Shown here: positions 6,840-8,670 of the stretch, in pieces | Layout of the letters: each line of letters begins with the position of its first letter | Position numbering within the stretch: position 1 is the stretch's first letter | DNA from: Chloroflexota bacterium | Lineage (GTDB): Bacteria > Chloroflexota > Anaerolineae > Anaerolineales > Anaerolineaceae | Direction: 5' to 3' | Assembly: GCA_029265085.1 (NCBI GenBank) | Contig: JAJUJY010000170.1 | Coordinates: forward strand, 1 to 8,670 | Length of the DNA: 8,670 nt | Position numbers and translations under genes: made by a program | Notes under the pieces: generated by a model | Databases searched by the model: none | The model's input: the letters and a program-made list of their open reading frames with translations, nothing else | What the model was told of the DNA's origin: nothing

Positions 6840-8339
6840 ATGACTGATTTAACCAAACCTGCACGTGTTCGTTTTGCACCGTCACCAACCGGGCATTTGC
6901 ACCTGGGTGGGGCGCGTACCGCTTTGTATGATTACCTGCTTGCTAAACAGACCGGCGGCCAGTTTGTGCTGCGGATCGAAGATACCGACCGCAAACGGCT
7001 GGTGCCAGGCGCAGAACAAGAAATTATGGACGGACTGCGCTGGCTGGGTTTGGAATGGGATGAAGGTCCGGATAAGGGCGGTCCTTACGGCCCGTACCGC
7101 CAATCAGAACGCAAGGAAATTTATCAGAAGTACGCCAAACAACTGATCGACCAGGATCAGGCATATTACTGCTTTTGCAGCCCCGAACGCCTGGAAAAAG
7201 TGCGCCAGGAGCAGCAAAAAGCGAAACTGCCCCCGCATTATGATGGCACTTGCCGCAATCTCTCGCGGGAGGAAGCCGAGGCGCGTATCGCGGCTGGTGA
7301 AAAGCATGTGATCCGTTTCAAGATGCCTAAAGAAGGTGCAACGACTGTCAAAGACGTGCTGCTCGGCGAAATCACCATCGAAAACCGCAATCTGGACGAT
7401 TATATTATTGTCAAATCGGATGGCCTGGCGTTATATCACCTGGCTGCGGCAGTGGACGATCACCTGATGAACATTACCCACGTCATTCGCGGGTCAGAAT
7501 GGCTGCCAACCTTCCCGCTGCACGGATTGATCCACCGCGCCTTCGGCTGGGAAGAACCGGAGTGGGTGCATCTTTCGGTATTCCTGAAACCGAGCGGTAA
7601 AGGCAAAATGAGCAAGCGTGAAGCGGCTGACCTGATGAAAGATGGGTACTCTATCTTTGTGAAAGACCTGAAGGGTTTGGGGTATTTGCCGGAAGCTGTG
7701 GTGAACTGGATCACTTTGATGGGCTGGAGCTATGACGACCATACCGAGTTCTTCACCCTGCCTGATTTGGTTGAAAAATTCGGCCTGGACCGGCTCAATC
7801 CATCTCCTGCGGCGATTAACTTTACCAAATTTGATCACTTCAATGGTTTGCATATTCGCAACCTGAGCCACGCCGAACTGGTGGAGCGGGTGAAGCCGTT
7901 CTTTGCCGAGCGCGGTTACCAGGCGGATGATGCGACCTTGTTAAAAATCGCTCCCATAATCCAGGAACGCCTGGGCGGCGTGGACGAAGCGCCTGAACTG
8001 GCTGGATTCTTCTTCCAGGAGACTGTAACGCCTGCAGAGGACGATTTACGGATCAAGGATTTGCGTGTGGCAGATACACTGGCACTGGCGCGCAAGATTG
8101 CCGATCTGTTGGCCGGTTTGCCGGATATGAAGCTGGAGACAGCCGAGCCGCCGATGCGCGAACTGGTGGAGCAAAGCGGATTAAAAGCCGGGCAGGTGTT
8201 TGGTTTGATGCGCATAGCCATTACAGGACAGAAAGTCAGCCCACCCTTGTTTGAGAGCATGGAAATTATTGGCAAAGAGAAGGTGGTCGAGCGCATGCGG
8301 CAGGCGGTGCGCCTGTTGGAAGGCATGTCTGACAACTAA
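6840..8339 (+). CDS. gltX: Glutamate--tRNA ligase (GluRS)
   Basis: A class I aminoacyl-tRNA synthetase charging tRNA-Glu with glutamate in the cytoplasm. The 499-aa protein starts with RFAPSPTGHLHLGGARTALY (11-30), carrying the HIGH-type motif as HLGG. RIEDTDRKR (45-53) and the KMSKR loop (256-260) follow. Zinc-ligand residues known from E. coli GluRS are conserved in spacing: Cys111, Cys113, Tyr134 and Cys138. The C-terminal half is the alpha-helical anticodon-binding region, ending with PPLFESMEIIGKEKV. E. coli GltX is slightly shorter (471 aa). It lies 9 nt after rodA and 73 nt before tRNA-Gln, outside the usual shape/division set. It could be discriminating or non-discriminating (also charging tRNA-Gln with Glu); I cannot tell from the motifs alone. 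Base composition is visibly more GC-rich than that of rodA. Confidence 0.96.
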   Translation: MTDLTKPARVRFAPSPTGHLHLGGARTALYDYLLAKQTGGQFVLRIEDTDRKRLVPGAEQEIMDGLRWLGLEWDEGPDKGGPYGPYRQSERKEIYQKYAKQLIDQDQAYYCFCSPERLEKVRQEQQKAKLPPHYDGTCRNLSREEAEARIAAGEKHVIRFKMPKEGATTVKDVLLGEITIENRNLDDYIIVKSDGLALYHLAAAVDDHLMNITHVIRGSEWLPTFPLHGLIHRAFGWEEPEWVHLSVFLKPSGKGKMSKREAADLMKDGYSIFVKDLKGLGYLPEAVVNWITLMGWSYDDHTEFFTLPDLVEKFGLDRLNPSPAAINFTKFDHFNGLHIRNLSHAELVERVKPFFAERGYQADDATLLKIAPIIQERLGGVDEAPELAGFFFQETVTPAEDDLRIKDLRVADTLALARKIADLLAGLPDMKLETAEPPMRELVEQSGLKAGQVFGLMRIAITGQKVSPPLFESMEIIGKEKVVERMRQAVRLLEGMSDN

Positions 8340-8360
8340 AATTTGATCCGGTTTAATTTT

Positions 8361-8375
8361 GTCCAGGCCCTGGAC
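8361..8375. other. Perfect palindrome overlapping the tRNA-Gln promoter
   Basis: GTCCAGGCCCTGGAC is a perfect inverted repeat with 7-bp arms around one central C. Its last five bases are the first five of the -35 hexamer TGGACA (8371-8376). Neither side has a T-run in the right direction, so it does not look like an intrinsic terminator for gltX. A protein-binding operator, or a hairpin at the gltX 3' end, are the two plausible readings; both are inference. Confidence 0.45.
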
Positions 8376-8399
8376 AGACCCCTGCAACGGTGGTAAAAT
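8371..8399 (+). promoter_or_regulatory. Sigma-70-type promoter of tRNA-Gln
   Basis: TGGACA (8371-8376) and TAAAAT (8394-8399) are separated by exactly 17 bp, and TGG just upstream of the -10 makes an extended -10 element. Transcription would begin near 8406, about 7 nt before the mature tRNA. The T/A-rich stretch 8351-8360 could act as an UP-like element. This suggests the tRNA is transcribed independently of gltX. Confidence 0.7.
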
Positions 8400-8412
8400 C
8401 TCTTTCGTTCAG

Positions 8413-8483
8413 TGGGGGCTCGTCTAACGGCAGGACAGCAGACTCTGGATCTGTTTGTAGAGGTTCGAATCCTTTGCCCCCAG
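8413..8483 (+). tRNA. tRNA-Gln, anticodon CUG
   Basis: A full cloverleaf can be folded by hand. The acceptor stem is TGGGGGC (8413-8419) with GCCCCCA (8476-8482), discriminator G8483. The D-stem is GTCT/GGAC with a 7-nt loop containing GG. The anticodon stem is GCAGA (8438-8442)/TCTGT (8450-8454) with loop CTCTGGA, anticodon CTG at 8445-8447. The variable loop is 4 nt and the T-arm is AGAGG/CCTTT around TTCGAAT. The anticodon reads CAG (Gln), and G73 with the U1-A72 pair is typical of bacterial tRNA-Gln. The CCA end is not encoded (CCT follows the discriminator), so it must be added by a nucleotidyltransferase. The last 15 nt of the gene are the start of the 93-bp tandem repeat. Confidence 0.95.
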
Positions 8484-8501
8484 CCTAAACGAAATAAAGT
8501 G

Positions 8502-8531
8502 ACCCTGTCATTAGACAGGGTTTCTTTTATT
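8502..8531 (+). terminator. Intrinsic terminator of tRNA-Gln (repeat unit 1)
   Basis: ACCCTGTC (8502-8509) pairs perfectly with GACAGGGT (8514-8521) around the loop ATTA, followed by TTCTTTTATT. An 8-bp GC-containing stem and T-rich tail make a standard Rho-independent terminator 18 nt after the tRNA. The upstream A-rich flank may let it work in the opposite direction too. Confidence 0.9.
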
Positions 8532-8594
8532 AAGTGGTTCGAACCCCCACAGGGGGGTGGTATCCTTTGCCCCCAGCCTAAACGAAATAAAGTG

Positions 8595-8624
8595 ACCCTG
8601 TCATTAGACAGGGTTTCTTTTATT
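8595..8624 (+). terminator. Second copy of the same terminator (repeat unit 2)
   Basis: An exact duplicate of the upstream terminator, displaced by 93 bp: stem arms 8595-8602 and 8607-8614, then the same T-rich tail. It exists because the terminator is part of the tandem unit. It would only matter for transcripts that escape the first copy or begin between them. Confidence 0.85.
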
Positions 8625-8670
8625 AAGTGGTTCGAACCCCCACAGGGGGGTGGTATCCTTTGCCCCCAGC

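Larger units (their letters stand above)
8469..8670 (+). repeat. 93-bp perfect tandem repeat beginning inside tRNA-Gln, running off the window
   Basis: Unit 1 is 8469-8561 and unit 2 is 8562-8654; by eye they are identical at all 93 positions. Unit 3 starts at 8655 and 16 nt of it are visible. Each unit consists of the last 15 nt of tRNA-Gln (T-loop end to discriminator), a short A-rich spacer, an intrinsic terminator, the palindrome GGTTCGAACC (8536-8545 in unit 1), and a hairpin ACCCCC/GGGGGT (8543-8548 with 8553-8558). GGTTCGAA also occurs in the real tRNA T-arm at 8462-8469, so the junction retains tRNA-like sequence on both sides. No protein gene is recognisable in this stretch. The true copy number lies beyond the window. 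Confidence 0.9.

Noticed and set aside
7916..8335. 139-codon open frame on the - strand inside gltX
   Set aside because: Shadow of the gltX codon pattern; no domain recognisable.
8562..8576. A second tRNA gene in the repeat
   Set aside because: Only the last 15 nt of the tRNA plus a T-arm-like segment are present; no D-arm, anticodon arm or acceptor 5' strand in the right place.
8469..8670. CRISPR array
   Set aside because: The unit repeats as a whole with no variable spacers, contains a terminator and the tRNA end, and no cas gene is present.
8413..8670. Prophage or integrative element attached at tRNA-Gln
   Set aside because: No integrase or other mobile-element gene is in the window; only the repeated tRNA end hints at it, so it is kept as a hypothesis rather than a feature.

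Overview
The window looks like ordinary bacterial chromosome carrying a cell-shape and division cluster, all on the + strand and tightly packed. Gene order is mreB (3' end only), mreC, mreD, a class B penicillin-binding protein of the PBP2 (mrdA) type, minC, minD, minE, rodA and gltX, then a tRNA-Gln(CUG) gene. Gene content and order, together with mid-range GC, suggest a Chloroflexota (Anaerolineae-like) bacterium. That placement is inferred from memory of the families; the sequence does not prove it.

Region by region: 2-3860 is the elongasome part (MreB filament, MreC and MreD membrane partners, PBP2 transpeptidase). Gaps are 50 nt (mreB-mreC), 4 nt (mreC-mreD) and 4 nt (mreD-PBP2), so this reads as an operon. 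An 83-nt gap follows (3861-3943) with an extended -10 promoter candidate and no terminator. 3944-6830 holds minC, minD, minE and rodA with gaps of 8, 2 and 9 nt. gltX follows rodA after 9 nt and is the last protein gene. 8340-8412 holds a strong-looking promoter for tRNA-Gln with a perfect palindrome overlapping its -35 box.

How the genes work together: MreB-MreC-MreD position and stimulate the RodA glycosyltransferase and PBP2 transpeptidase pair that builds the lateral wall. MinC-MinD-MinE keep the division ring away from the poles. RodA is separated from PBP2 by the whole minCDE block, so elongation and division-site control are genetically interleaved. gltX and tRNA-Gln are a translation add-on. 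Their adjacency raises the possibility of a non-discriminating GluRS feeding the transamidation route to Gln-tRNA(Gln), which cannot be decided from here.

The least ordinary part is the last 200 bases. A perfect 93-bp tandem repeat starts inside the T-loop of tRNA-Gln, so every unit carries the last 15 nt of the tRNA, an intrinsic terminator, a palindromic T-arm-like segment and a C-run/G-run hairpin. Two full identical copies and the start of a third are visible before the window ends.
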